DNA of 64,000 nucleotides, taken from contig CM033109.1 in NCBI GenBank assembly GCA_019321725.1, positions 8,463,993 through 8,527,992 of the forward strand. The letters are read 5' to 3'. Source of the DNA: Paulownia fortunei. Its lineage: Eukaryota > Streptophyta > Magnoliopsida > Lamiales > Paulowniaceae. The notes under the pieces were generated by a model. It was not told the DNA's origin. It did no database searches and worked only from the letters and a program-made list of their open reading frames with translations. Made by a program: the position numbers and the translations under genes. Shown piece after piece: positions 12,722 through 23,829 of this stretch (positions within the stretch are counted from its first letter, which is position 1; each line of letters opens with the position of its first letter).

Positions 12722-13330
12722 ATTATTTTGAATAAATTGAGGCTTTCTTTTAGTGTCACTCGAAGCTGCCATCTACACCACATGGTTGGTTGTTATATTT
12801 GCATACTACTTTCCATAGCTTTGGTGTACTCTCACAGACGTTATACTCGCGTCTCACAAATTGTATAGAGAAATTTTTCACTATTGAAATTAAATGCTTT
12901 TTATCTTTGAAAATCATATTCAGTTCAATAACCCCTTCACTCGAATCGTAAAATATTCTCAAGGCCCCAAATGGAATATCAATAGACTCTGCTAATGTTA
13001 TTAAGAAGATTGAGGTTATTGAATAAAACAGTTGTTCATTTAATGTGTTGACTGGAGGAACTTCATGTCGTGACGATGTCCCCTCATCATATTCTAACAA
13101 TACCTCTAACATGAGAACTTGACATCAATATCAACATCTTCATTTTCAGCCAAGATTAGGTTATCAATCTCATCTAGTTCAGAATCACTACATTTATAAG
13201 CCTTAAAACTATTTGCTTATGACTCATGAGTGAATTCCTCCGTGTGACCATTATTATTAAGTTCAGTATAACTATTGGATTCAATGTTATGCATTGGATA
13301 CTAACACTTCAAGTAACTCGTTTGTAGTGA
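12722..13330 (-). pseudogene. MULE transposase, N-terminal part, decayed
   Basis: An open stretch at 13112-12756 contains DEGTSSRHEVP, SIDIPFGALRIFYDSSEG and RREYNVCESTPKLWKV. These match in order DEGNSSQHQVP, SIDIPNRGKFYDSSIG and RREYWVVESTPKLWKV of the transposase at 18.66-21.17 kb. This is the acidic linker plus the MuDR-type DNA-binding segment. Upstream DNA to about 13330 matches the acidic region in another frame. It is the 5' half of the transposase whose 3' half is at 10375-11415. Confidence 0.7.
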
Positions 13331-13454
13331 CAATGTGTAAGTGAGCCATGTCACTCATTTGTCTTGTTTTGAGAGCCTTTTAGGGCACCAAAATGGCACT
13401 ATATTCTCTGTAATAATTTCGTGCCATAGTTGTCCTTGGACTACTATTATATTC

Positions 13455-13546
13455 AAATAAAATACATGTTAAAAATACATTAAACTCCTTAAATATATCT
13501 AATGTGGAAAAACTCCCTAAACTTCAATAGGTAACACTTTGCCCCC
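13455..13546. repeat. Outer terminal inverted repeat, left
   Basis: ACTTCAATAGGTAACACTTT and the following GCCCCC match the reverse complement of the right outer repeat (ACTTCAATAGGCAACACTTA, GCCCCC). Similarity weakens beyond 13546. Confidence 0.65.
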
Positions 13547-13639
13547 ATATTTTGCAGTTAAAAGTTTAATAGCGTTAAACATTTGATCAAAATTTCAACT
13601 CTTACCATGATACATAAGCCAATATATCTAAATTGTCAT

Positions 13640-14550
13640 ACACTTATTTTTTATTCCAAATCTACCCTTAAAGTGGAGAGAAAATAAGTCTCCCAAAAAT
13701 AAGCGTGTTCTGGTATAGGGGAAATCACCTGCGACAATTCTCTTCAAAAAATGAAAAAAAATTAAAAGATTTCTGGTGAAAGGGTTGAAAGACCAAAATC
13801 TGTAAGCCAGAAAACCCACTTATCATTTCTCTCTCATTTTCTTTAAATTACCCAAAATTTACTCCAAAGTTTACCTGATAACTTTATAAAGAATCATTAT
13901 AGAGTAGTTTCTGAAGCATTTACGAGCAAGATTGGGAAATAATCATCATCAATTTGAAGCATTTTCGACTAGACAGAGGTTAGGTTTTTTATTTATTTAT
14001 TTTTTCAAAATTTTGGGTTTATTTTTTATTTGGGAGTTTTTCTGCAAGTTATTTCGTTGTACTTTAAGAGTTATTTCAGCATTTATGTTTTTGAGTGATC
14101 TACTGATTTTTTGTTGATGTTGGGAAATACACATTAGTGATATCTTGTCATATGTTATGGCATTGAAAGGTTGTTGATGTGAGGAAAAAATACACTGTGA
14201 TTAGATATCTTGCATATGTTTTTAGCATAGAAAGTTTGTTGATGTTGGGTAGATTTTTGTCATGTATTTATGGGTTGCTTTTGGCAATGCTATTTTCTGC
14301 AGGCAGTCAAACGGTTGTAATTAATGCAATGACATTCTTGCAATATAATGAACTCAATGTTAATAGATAGCACATTACAAGTGCATTCTAGATCAAGTAT
14401 GATATCATGGTAAGTACAAAATGTTATTTTTGCCATGACTTTGTTTTTCTATCCCTATAAACATCATCAATATAAATGCAAACAACCCCAAAATCTTCGG
14501 AAGTTTTTCATATTTTTGGTACTTTGGCATATTGATGTTGGAGTGTCTAA
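13640..14550. other. Left-arm interior of the MULE, unassigned
   Basis: No recognisable gene. A 57-70-bp imperfect repeat (GTTGATGTTGGGAAATACAC and variants) occurs two to three times at 14114-14250. The segment has no counterpart in the right arm of the element. Confidence 0.4.
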
Positions 14551-14559
14551 AATTTGTTA

Positions 14560-14945
14560 TCTATGTCTTGAATCTACTTAAGCATCTTGTTTGATGTTGT
14601 CAAACATTGAACTAGTTGATGAAGCTTTTTATTATTCACTTCTAGACTTTGATTAATTAGCTCCAAAGCATTTATCTTCTTATTTTTCTATTCAATAGAT
14701 ATCAACAAATACTGCCAATCTTAAGTCTTTTTCACATATTTCAATCTCAATCCACTTAAAAAATTGCACCCATTATTCTTCAATATATATATTAATTATC
14801 AATATAGGAGAAAAAATATTATGTATACTGAATTATGAAAAAAAAAAAATTACATTCTAGTTTTGACATCCCACAAATTTTCTTCACGGATCCTTTCTCA
14901 TCCATGACATTCGAACAACCACGGCCATTTCACAATCACAACGTA
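14560..14945 (-). pseudogene. GRF-type zinc-finger protein fragment
   Basis: On the minus strand CDCEMAVVVRMSW (from 14940) is followed by KFVGC and, after an AT-rich 80-90-bp interruption that may be an intron, GCNFFKWIEIEICEKD. This spacing of C-x-C, Cys and C-x-F-F-x-W matches the GRF zinc finger, a plant domain thought to bind single-stranded nucleic acid. The downstream residues look coiled-coil-like (KNKKINALELINQSLEVNNK), as is usual after this domain. In-frame stops follow KDP and QN, so it is broken. It may be gene capture by the MULE or a separate insertion. Confidence 0.5.
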
Positions 14946-15144
14946 CTTCAAAAAATTAGTCATACAATCATTTGAATGATGAAATGAATAATATGAGGAC
15001 TTTGAATTAGAATAGTTGCTTGATAGGACTAAATATTGGAAACTAAAAATCAAAATTACTTAATAAGTGGATGGGTTTTTAATTCCTATAAACAAAGAAT
15101 TATGGAGGTAGGTGGAGGAATTTTGGTTAGCTACAAACAAAGAA

Positions 15145-15430
15145 AATGAGGTTGGAGAATGGTACCACACCAATTACGAGTCAATTAATATTTAATAGTA
15201 AATTTATATTAAAATTGACAAAATATTGTGAAAATGTGGGGGTTTAAAAAAATAAGTGAAAGCGCAAGTGGAGGTTGCGACTTTAATTTGAAAGTGTAAC
15301 TCCCGTTTGCGCTTTCAAAATTTGTTTTTTTTTTTTCTTTTTTACTGCTTGAAGGCGCAACAGTAAGTTGCGTCTTTTGAAAGCGCAATCTTAGATTGCG
15401 CTTTCAGTTTGAGTTGCGCCTTCAAATTTT
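15145..15430. repeat. Inner inverted repeat, left, with GCGC-motif cluster
   Basis: GGGGGTTTAAAAAAATAAG followed by TGAAAGCGCA is nearly identical to the reverse complement at 22070-22102. The cluster has about seven GAAAGCGCAA/TTGCGCTTTC-type motifs in both orientations. One is a near-perfect hairpin: GAAAGCGCAATC, a 3-base loop TTA, GATTGCGCTTTC (about 15378-15404). Homology to the right side extends outward to about 15145. Confidence 0.8.
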
Positions 15431-15805
15431 ATATATTTTTTATATATATATATTTTTTAAATATATATATATTTATATTTACTTTATATATAATTAATAT
15501 ATAAATTTGTGGGAGTGGAGAAATAAGGAGTGAGATGTAATTAAGGATGATTGATATTTTATACATATATTTTAGATAAATATATATATATACATGTATT
15601 TAAGTAAATATTTTTTATTATAATAATAAATAACATAAAGTTATGTTGTTTTATTTTGTTTTTTACTTTAGTATATGTATGTAAATATTTTAATAAAAAT
15701 AATAACAATACTATTTTTGTTTCATAAATCAGACAAATAATTTTTTTGAATAATAATTACAGTATTGAACTTAAAAATTCTGAAAAATACAAGAATAAAA
15801 AAATA
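15431..15805. other. AT-rich 3' flank of the PMD gene
   Basis: TATA-rich low-complexity DNA between the left inner repeat and the PMD stop codon. Nothing coding is seen. Confidence 0.5.
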
Positions 15806-18282
15806 CTAAAAATGACCATCAGTGCCACACGTACGTCGTTGGCGTTGGCGTCTACCTCGACGTCCACCTTGAGCAGCAGCAATATCATGTGATTGGTCTG
15901 ATGAAGTTATGGAGGTCGACTCTCCACTATCATGATAGTCGCTGTCTAGATGTGGAAATGCAATAGGTGAGACAGTAAAATCTCCACGTCCAGAATCGTA
16001 TCCTATATGCTGCTGAACAAATGGTGTTTACGCCATGTCTAAATCTGAAGTGAGTAGTGTAGAAAATGACATCGTAGATAGTGACATACCCCAATACGGA
16101 GTAAATGAGTCATCTGGTTGTACCTGTTGAGGCACATAATAGTCGGCGGTGCTATCCAAACCGTGTGATACACGATGTGTCGAGGTGGATGGACCTGCCT
16201 CATCTGCTACACTAGACATAAGTGGATGAGGAATGTCGTAAGATATAGAAACATAGCTAGTAAATGCACCCCGTGTCTCGGTAGAGGGACCCGCATCATG
16301 TACTACTCTAGTATGCCTCCTCGTCCTCCTGGTTGTGTCTTGTGGTGGTAGCACTGGTATATTTACAGCATCTTATTGTCTACGAAATAGGCGTCTAAGA
16401 TCATCAGTGGCGTGTATAGCTTCACTCCTCAACTGCATAAGTGAAACTATTCTTGCTCGTTCGCGCCATCAGCACTGAGTCTAATTCTCTCGATCGCCAT
16501 ACTCTAAAATACATGTAAAAAAAGAATAATATTAAAGAATATCATAAACATGATGCATACACATTATAAAATTTTTTATTAATGAATATCTTACCATAGC
16601 TTCCAAATCTGATATGTGTGAAGGCTGGTACCCCTCCTCCATAGGCAAATGGGATGGTGATATCAGACGGCGTGTAATGCCATCGTATCAATCCATATAG
16701 CGAGGCTCAATACTATTAGACCCAGTAATGGGAGGGTTAACGATAATAAACTGATGTCTATTTGCCCACTGCGACACATACTCTCGGTGATATCGAGCCC
16801 AATCCTCTCTACTGCGTCCCCTGCGGTCTACATCATGTAAAGTATGCTCATACGCTGGTATATCTGGTGGAATGTACTGGCGCATGACCTGCTTTGGGTG
16901 ATGGAACTCCACGATAGCGTAGTTGATCAATGGACAACGAGATCTCCACAGTGGCGTATTACACCTTGGACCCAACACCATAATATCCGGTGAACTCATA
17001 TCATATGGCTCCCATATAAACTACAATTATAAAATACATAAATTTGAATTATTTGTACATATATGAAAAGAAAAATTAAATCAAATTTAAACAAGTGTCT
17101 TAAATTCTACTCACCTCTCTATCAGTCATCCTATCTAGTATATCCCTAATAATCATGACTGAATGACTCGCTGTACGCGTGAAGCTGTAATACTGCATCC
17201 ACCTATATGTATATAAAAACAATCATGAAATAATAATCATGAAACAATAATCACCAAATAATAGTAGAAGTATAAGCTCATTATCATTAGCGGTAATAAA
17301 TGGGCTTATACCTTGCACCATATGGAGGAAGTGAAAGCTCATGATCATTAGCGCCGATGAGTGGGCCCATATTTACTCGCGAACGTAATCATCTTGGCAC
17401 CAACGTGGTAATACGAGACCATGCCCATATCTGCAAAAATATATAAATCTATAGTACAAGGCAAACATATTGATATAATAACATAAGAAAGTAACAATAC
17501 TTATATAAAGTTTACCTGTAGAAGCACCATCGCACCACCAATAACATTCTTGTCTTTATCCGATGCATTGCACAACTCACGATACATGAAAGACAATACT
17601 GCACTGCCCCAACTAAAATAAACAACATCCTTAATCTGCTCCATACTCTGTAGATATAGCAACGACACTCCATTGCCTGATGAATCAGGACACATAATAC
17701 TACCGAGTAGAATCAATGCACAGCCGCGTGCATATCGCTCCAACTCATCATGGGGAGTGTCATCTGTCACTGGATTAGCCTCAAGATAACCCCTCAAGAC
17801 ACTCAACAATATACGCCCACCCCTAAACTGCTGTGAAGTGGGTCGAAATCCTAAGTAATGGTGGCAATAATCCTGCCACTGCTCGTAGATCTCCTCAGAT
17901 CAACTCCAATAACAGGCTGACCATCTACTGATAAACCCCAAATAACTGCAACATCTTGTAGTGTGACAGTCACCTCACCAATGCGAAAATGAAATGTATG
18001 AGTCTCAGGTCGCCATCTCTCGACTAGAGCAGTAATCAAATGAAAGTTCATATCAAAGTGTCCACATCGGTAGACGCCATAGAATCCCATATCATACAGC
18101 ATATGAACTACACGAGGATGCAATGCACCCTCCCCACCATGAAGACTCCAAAATGGTGCGCCTGCGTGCCTAACTGTAAGTGTCCTATCAACCGCACCAG
18201 CAAATACACTCTCTGAACGGTAAGTAGCCTGTCGGGATAAAACTGTCGTATCCCATGGACCATATAAAGAAATAATATCCAT
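15806..18282 (-). pseudogene. Plant mobile domain (PMD) gene, copy C, nearly complete
   Basis: Best copy of the PMD family here. It starts at ATG 18282 (MDIISLYGPWDTTVLSRQ), runs through FRIGEVTVTLQDVAVIWGL and DLRR, then in another frame QDYCHHYLGFRP. So there is one small indel near 17890. The first exon ends at 17516 (CTACAG|GTAAAC). The next starts after TTTGCAG near 17431 (IWAWSRITTLVP) and has a TGA near 17385. A short exon (WMQYYSFTRTASHSV to DRE|GTGAGT) and one beginning FIWEPYDMSSPD (acceptor TTGTAG) follow, with splice phases matching. The C-terminus is low-complexity and ends in a basic tail, RRGRRQRQRRTCGTDGHF, stop at 15806. Function is unknown. It lies about 370 bp downstream of the transposase on the same strand, the usual place for a MULE cargo gene. 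With one indel and one stop it is recently dead or affected by sequence error. Confidence 0.75.
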
Positions 18283-18656
18283 CTTGTTTATAAATGAATA
18301 ACACCATGTGTCAAGGATAATTTTTTTAATAGCATCAAATGAATGTTTACATATATTATGAAATTTAACCATATGGTTAACAACAATTAAACACAAATTT
18401 TAACATATAACATGAAATTGTACATACATCATTAACAATAGTTAAATATAACATCATTACAAATTTATTTCATACAAATAAGGAGTATTACTCCCGCAAA
18501 AAAACAAATACTAATCTAACTGTAATGACATCATCTATGCTGGGAAGATGAAGCTGTTCCACGTTCTATTGCATTGACCCTTTGCCTTGCTCGTGCTTGT
18601 TGTCTAGCATGTGTCTGAGGTCAATCCATCTCGTTAGGAATTCGAGTAGTAGTATT

Positions 18657-21168
18657 CTATCCACGACGATTCTGAATCCGCAATGCTGGATTATGCCACA
18701 ACTTAAAATGGGGCGCATCCCAATAAACTTCATCTGACAAAGGCTCAAACTTTCCTTTGTAAGTATCTACATAAGAAGCAGTGCTATAGTACGATTTCAT
18801 GAGTGTTGCTGGATTAACTCCAAAATGCCGACAAGTATGCATTGCATGCGAGCAAGGTATTCCAAATTGACTCCAATTACCGCATGAACACTCCATTAAC
18901 CTCAGTTTCACGACATGTGTAAAACTCCTGGATGATCCTGGTCGACGTGTTATGACAGACGCGGATTGATCTGTGTAATCAAACACATGTACCATATGCT
19001 CTATAGATAGATTCTGCCAACTCTTATACCTTTGTAATATATTATCAGGCCATGGTTGGTTATTCTCCACCATTCAAAGACCCTTGGATAGTCGATCGAG
19101 AAAATGTTTAATAGCACGATGGCACGTAATCTGTACAATAGCAGTGACTGGGAGCCGTCGTGCACCTTTCAACATTCCATTAATGCATTCTGACATATTT
19201 GTTATCAGAATGCCACATCGTCATCCTCCATCATAAGCTAGAGTCCACTGACATTTATCTATATTCTCCAAGTATGTATGTGCATCATCGTTAAGAGCCT
19301 TTATTTTTTCCATGACCTTATCAAATTATCTGATTGTCAATTGTGAACCAGCTGTATAACACAAATCCCTTAATGCAATACTCTTGAACCGCTTGTTGAA
19401 ATTAGATGACACATGCCTTAAGCAAAAACGATGCACCCCACGAGGTGGCGTAAAATCAGGTATGTATTGAACGGCTTCAAGTAGGCCACTATGTTGGTCA
19501 AATATCAAACAGACACCCTCAATCCCGTGGATAACATACATAGACAACATATGCAAAAACCATCTCCAAGATGTAAATATTTCTTCATCAACAACTGCAA
19601 AAGCCAGGGGTAAAACCTATTGGTTTGCATCTATCCCCACAACAATCAACAACTTGTATTTGTACTTTGTGTAAAGATGTGTTCCATCAACACTTATTAC
19701 TTTACGACAATTTTGGAACCCATCGATACATGGCTTGAATGCCCAGAATACATATTTCAATATTTTTTTTTCTGCGAACTTGGTGTCAATTTGATGCCAC
19801 TCCACAATTGTGCCTGGATTCTATTTTTGCAGAGCTCCCAAATACTTAGGCAATTTTCTAACTGAGCTCTCCCAAGTGCCATAAACATTTTCCCATGCGC
19901 GTTTCAAACCGTGCCAGGCCTTATGATATGAAATTTCATACTGATACTTCTCTTTCACATTTTGTTGGACATACTTAATCTCATAGGCCGGGTCACACTG
20001 AACTATACCAGTAAGCAACCTTGCAATTATGTTTTTACATAGGTTGCGATGATCCACAGATATTGAATTTATAAGGCAGGTATGCGGTCCTCCCCACTTG
20101 GTGATTTTTTATAAACCGAGCTTTGCTTTCAACGATGCTCGAAGCCCCCAATTACACCATATGGTCGATGTACTATGGCTGCATTCCACTTTCCATAATT
20201 TTGGTGTACTCTCAACCACCCAATACTCACGTCTGACAACTCGTACAGAGTAATCTTTAACTGAAGTTTGGAGATTTTTTTTTATTTTTGAATACCATAC
20301 CCTTTTCAAGCTCTCCAATACTAGAGTCATAAAACTTTCCTCTATTTGGAATATCAATAGAATCAACAACTATTTCTGGGTAACATGTTGTGAAGAATGG
20401 TATAATATGATTAGAGTCATATTCATTTGTTGTTGAGGGCAATGAGGTATAAACTGGCACTTGATGTTGGGATGAGTTGCCCTCATCATGTTGCTCATAC
20501 ATCTCTTCCAAATCATCAATTTTGACCCCATCACCATCATCATCATCATCATCACCATCATCTTCATCAGCAATTTCATCGGGTTCGAAATTAATATGTT
20601 CTTCAGCACCTAAACTGTCGACAAGTGGGTCGAATAATTCATCAGTGTATGCATTATACGGTTCTGTATTTGTACCTTGAAAATGCTCTTGACCAGCGCT
20701 TGAAGCACCTGCATTAAACTCATTGATGCCAACACTTGCCATACCTTGCATCACTGTAGTCATTTCAAACACACTATCATCTCTTAAAAATGATGCATAC
20801 TGATAATACTCATTGGTTGTTGGTATCTCAGGCACAATATTGTGAACAATTTGTTCTGCCTCAACATAAAATTCTACAAATTGATTTTCTCTTCCCGGAT
20901 CTAAGAAAAATTCCAATCCTTCGTCATCCGTTATTGATATTAGTTGTGACACATTACCGCAACAGTACTTACCAAATAATTTCAATAAGAATTGTTTATC
21001 ATCAACGCCCGTAATCTGATACACTTTCAATAGTAATTCAGAAAATCTTGTCCTACGAGATATTCTCCTCGCTCCAATTGCAGGGCGATCATATGTCACT
21101 GAATTAGCATCTTGTATAATTTGACCACCAAAGTATACCAAAACATCAATGTTATTTCTATTTGCCAT
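18657..21168 (-). pseudogene. MULE (MuDR-type) transposase, recently disabled
   Basis: Catalyses cut-and-paste transposition of the element. From ATG 21168 the first 303 codons hold a PB1-like N-terminal domain (to about residue 90) and an acidic linker with a run of Asp from a TCA microsatellite (20525-20570). The frame is lost at an A9 run (20275-20283 on the plus strand). One base fewer restores the MuDR DNA-binding segment, RREYWVVESTPKLWKVE. Downstream, catalytic residues are visible: first Asp in SVDGTHLY (about 19700), second Asp in VCLIFDQHSGL (about 19500), Glu in TNMSECINGMLKGAR (about 19190). The SWIM zinc finger CSCGNWSQFGIPCSH lies near 18880, and the stop is at 18657. Stops occur near 20105, 19222 and 19077. 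Spliced introns were not evident. Confidence 0.8.
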
Positions 21169-21964
21169 AACTACATCAAAAAAAGTATTAATATTTTAAT
21201 TTTAAATAATAATTTCAAAAACATAATATTTAATTAAGATTATCATAGTTGTAAAAAAGATTCCCTAAATAGTTCAATAATTTTTCACTCACATTTTCAA
21301 GTCAAATAACAAATAACAAATAACAAATATAATATACAAAAAAAAAATTACAAACATTAGCTTCTCCACATATAAAATATCCTATTAAAAATATACTTGC
21401 ATATATCATTATAAAAAATAATATTAATCACATTTCAATACAATCAAATCTATTTTTTCAATATAATAATACATTTACTTCACAATTATTACAATAATAT
21501 ATATATATATATTATAATTGAAATATGATACCTGTAAGTCACAAGCACAATATGATCTGCGTCGTATTTTAATATATCGCGTACTAACCTGAACGAAAAC
21601 ATATAAATGTTAATTAGTAATTTTTTTAATTAAAATTTTTTAAAAAATAATAACAATATTACTTACCGAAATAAGCGAAAATAGACGGGAATGGGAGAAT
21701 CCAAATGAAAGAAAAAATTATAAAAATAAAATTTGACCAAAAACTCGAGTGAAAGGCCGAAAGAGATAGAGAGAGAGAATGGAGGAAGTTGGTGGGTGGG
21801 GAAAATGGAGGAAGTGAGGAGGGGGGAAGGTGGAGGTTTAATAATAGTGGAATGGGGAGGAGGTGTGCACAGGAGGGAGGGGAAAGGGAAGAGGAAAAGA
21901 GAAGAAAGGAGAGGGGAGGGGAGGAAAGGAAGAAGAAGGAAGAAAGGGGAAAGATCGGAGGGAA
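21169..21964 (-). promoter_or_regulatory. Transposase 5' leader/promoter region with polypurine tract
   Basis: Sequence upstream of the transposase ATG. 21169-21720 is AT-rich. 21760-21962 is almost pure purine on the plus strand (GGAGG/GAAGGA runs), i.e. CT-rich on the transposase strand, a common property of plant leaders. Promoter function is inferred from position only. The long open frames here are low-complexity artefacts. Confidence 0.4.
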
Positions 21965-22190
21965 TGAAGCAGAAGGCGCAACCTGACAGGAAGTGCAATC
22001 TCGGATTGCGCTTCCTATGAAAACGTGCTTCCAAAATGTGCTTTCGAAATTGCGCTTCCTGTGAAAATGCGCTTTCACTTATTTTTTTAAATCCCCCACC
22101 AACTACGGTATTTGTTTAATTATTTTTTTAATTTACTATTTTAATTAAATTAGTCCACCAATTACCATATGTATTGCACAAAGGGTAAGA
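21965..22190. repeat. Inner inverted repeat, right, with GCGC-motif cluster
   Basis: Contains GAAGGCGCAACC, GGAAGTGCAATC, GATTGCGCTTCC and related motifs, ending ATGCGCTTTCACTTATTTT and then TTTAAATCCCCC, the inverse of the left inner repeat. Outward homology continues through ACCAATTACCAT. Confidence 0.8.
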
Positions 22191-22289
22191 TAATCCATCC
22201 AAATTTTCAACGGCTAGAAAAGCTTTTGTCCTCATTTTACGATTACCACATCAGCTTGATTTGACATCTTCCCAATAGATATTAAAATG

Positions 22290-22373
22290 AGGGGGCTAAG
22301 TGTTGCCTATTGAAGTTGGGGGTGTATGAAACACTAGGTATAGTTAAAAGGGGTTTTATTTATTTTGCCCAAA
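22290..22373. repeat. Outer terminal inverted repeat, right
   Basis: GGGGGCTAAGTGTTGCCTAT, then TGAAGTTGGGGGTG, running out to TTTTGCCCAAA. Inverse of 13455-13546. Confidence 0.65.
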
Positions 22374-22382
22374 AATATATTC

Positions 22383-22981
22383 TCTTGCTTACTTAGAAAT
22401 GATGGAGGATGAATGGTGATATCAAGATGTACTTGTTTTAAGCAATAGGCACGAGCTTTATATTAGTTGTCCCCTATAGAAAGCCATCACCATGCCTCGA
22501 GATAAGCACATGAGAAAAGACTAATTATCAAACGGATAGGCAAAGAAAATAATAAAATGATTGTACATGTACCATTTTAAATACGAACAAATATCTAAAA
22601 TTTATGGCTCATCTAGAAATACGCATGAAGCAAGAGCTAGGTGGAAACTCAATATTGGTTCTCATTACCGTCTAGACATTGAAAATTCTTAGGAAGATAA
22701 TAACTATGTCGTCAGCATTATTAAGTATCTATTCGGTCTTTATTGTACAAGGGTTTTGTGATGCAAGTCTTCATTCAACATGTATATGTTTTAAATTATT
22801 AGAGTTTCTATAGCTGGTTTGATAGTTTAGGCAAAAAATTTAATAAATTATTACACTACACTAAATCTAATGAAATATCAAAATGAATATGTAATATACA
22901 AATTATTTTATTGCACAAAGTGACAATTTAGTCAATTTCATATATAAAACAATTTTGACAAACATGACAAGTTACAAATCC
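22383..22981. other. No gene recognised
   Basis: Flank of the younger MULE. By position and by its link to the PMD fragment that follows, it may be the terminal part of a third, older MULE, but no motif supports this. Confidence 0.3.
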
Positions 22982-23800
22982 CTAATAATATCCATCAGTG
23001 TCACAACTACATGGTCGCTTATTGTGTACTCTTTAACTCCCCCCCCCCCCCCCCCCCAATGTGCATGAGTATCATTGAAATAACATGGGATCTCACAGGC
23101 TTACGTTTGATTATCTCCACAAGAACTAAAATTCAAACTAATCTCTTGTTAACTCGATGAAATCGCCAAACTTGACTCTCCACAATCTCAATACCCTGTG
23201 TTGAGAATGCAATGTATGAAACATTAAACTTTGGGCATTGAGTGTGAGCCCCACAACAAAATCTACAATTTTGTATATGACAGCATATATGAAGTAAACA
23301 GAGAATAATCTGATGACAAGAACTACTTCATTAAAGTTTATTTAGTCAGATATTGACAACATAGATGTAGATAGACCATCTACATCTGCTCCAATGATAT
23401 AAAAGGAGAGATGTAATAAATCGTTGAACCACCGCCGGTAAAAGAATATATGTGACCCTACTAGTAGTATCACTTTCTATTAAGCCAGTGGATCTCACAC
23501 TACAATTACTCCTCCTTGTATCTCTTCTTGTTTGCTTGTCCTTTGTGGTAGTAGTTATTTCTCATGCATAACTTATGGTGATTTTTGACTTACTGCAAAC
23601 CGAAAAATATTGTTAGCTATGGCCCTATGTTTATCCACCAATGACTAACGAGATTTTGCATCCCGAGGCCTGCTCTCGCAACTTATCCTAATAACTGACA
23701 TCTGATCAGCCTAAAAAGTTTGCCAAATATCATTTTCTATATTCTCAACAATCTATGAATTGATCAAGGATTATTCTGAGATTGTTTGCACAGAATTATT
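22982..23800 (-). pseudogene. PMD gene fragment, copy D (3' part only)
   Basis: Ends at 22982 with RVHNKRPCSCDTDGYY and stop, the counterpart of the CGT tails at 4166, 7752 and 15806. DNA at 23100-23200 (CTCGATGAAATCGCCAAACT) matches 4313-4335 and 7900-7925 of copies A and B. The N-terminal half is absent. A run of 19 C (23039-23057) breaks the frame. The fragment shows a further MULE-PMD existed beside the younger one. Confidence 0.6.
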
Positions 23801-23829
23801 TGTTGTGAAGAACTTTTGGGTGAGATGGG

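Larger units (their letters stand above)
3441..13445 (-). mobile_element. Old, decayed MULE carrying a PMD gene (composite region)
   Basis: Read on the minus strand, the region holds a transposase N-part (13330-12722), an inserted LTR, a transposase C-part (11415-10375) and two tandem copies of a PMD pseudogene. This is the same order and orientation as the younger element at 13.45-22.37 kb. The left end (3465-3660) has several GCGTTA/AAGCG-type motifs like those in the younger element's ends, suggesting a terminal region, but I could not define the termini or a target duplication. Boundaries are approximate. Confidence 0.65.
13455..22373 (-). mobile_element. Younger MULE carrying a PMD gene
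   Basis: About 8.9 kb. The outer ends form an inverted repeat (13455-13546 with 22290-22373), and inner inverted repeats lie at 15145-15430 and 21965-22190. Candidate 9-bp target duplication: ATTATATTC (13446-13454) and AATATATTC (22374-22382), one mismatch; 9 bp is the MULE length, but both are AT-rich so the evidence is modest. Transposase and PMD gene are both on the minus strand. The left side has ~1.5 kb between outer and inner repeats that the right side lacks. Alternatively, the outer repeats belong to a separate, older element. Confidence 0.65.

Noticed and set aside
13932..14370. Plus-strand open frames of about 60 codons in the MULE left arm
   Set aside because: T-rich chance frames over imperfect repeats; opposite in strand to the element's genes.
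21659..22078. Overlapping open frames of 65-139 codons on both strands
   Set aside because: They arise from the polypurine/polypyrimidine tract and GCGC motifs; composition is low-complexity and no start context or family features exist.
23039..23057. Run of 19 C as a possible functional element
   Set aside because: A homopolymer inside a decayed PMD fragment, absent at the matching position of copies A and B; more likely slippage or sequencing error.
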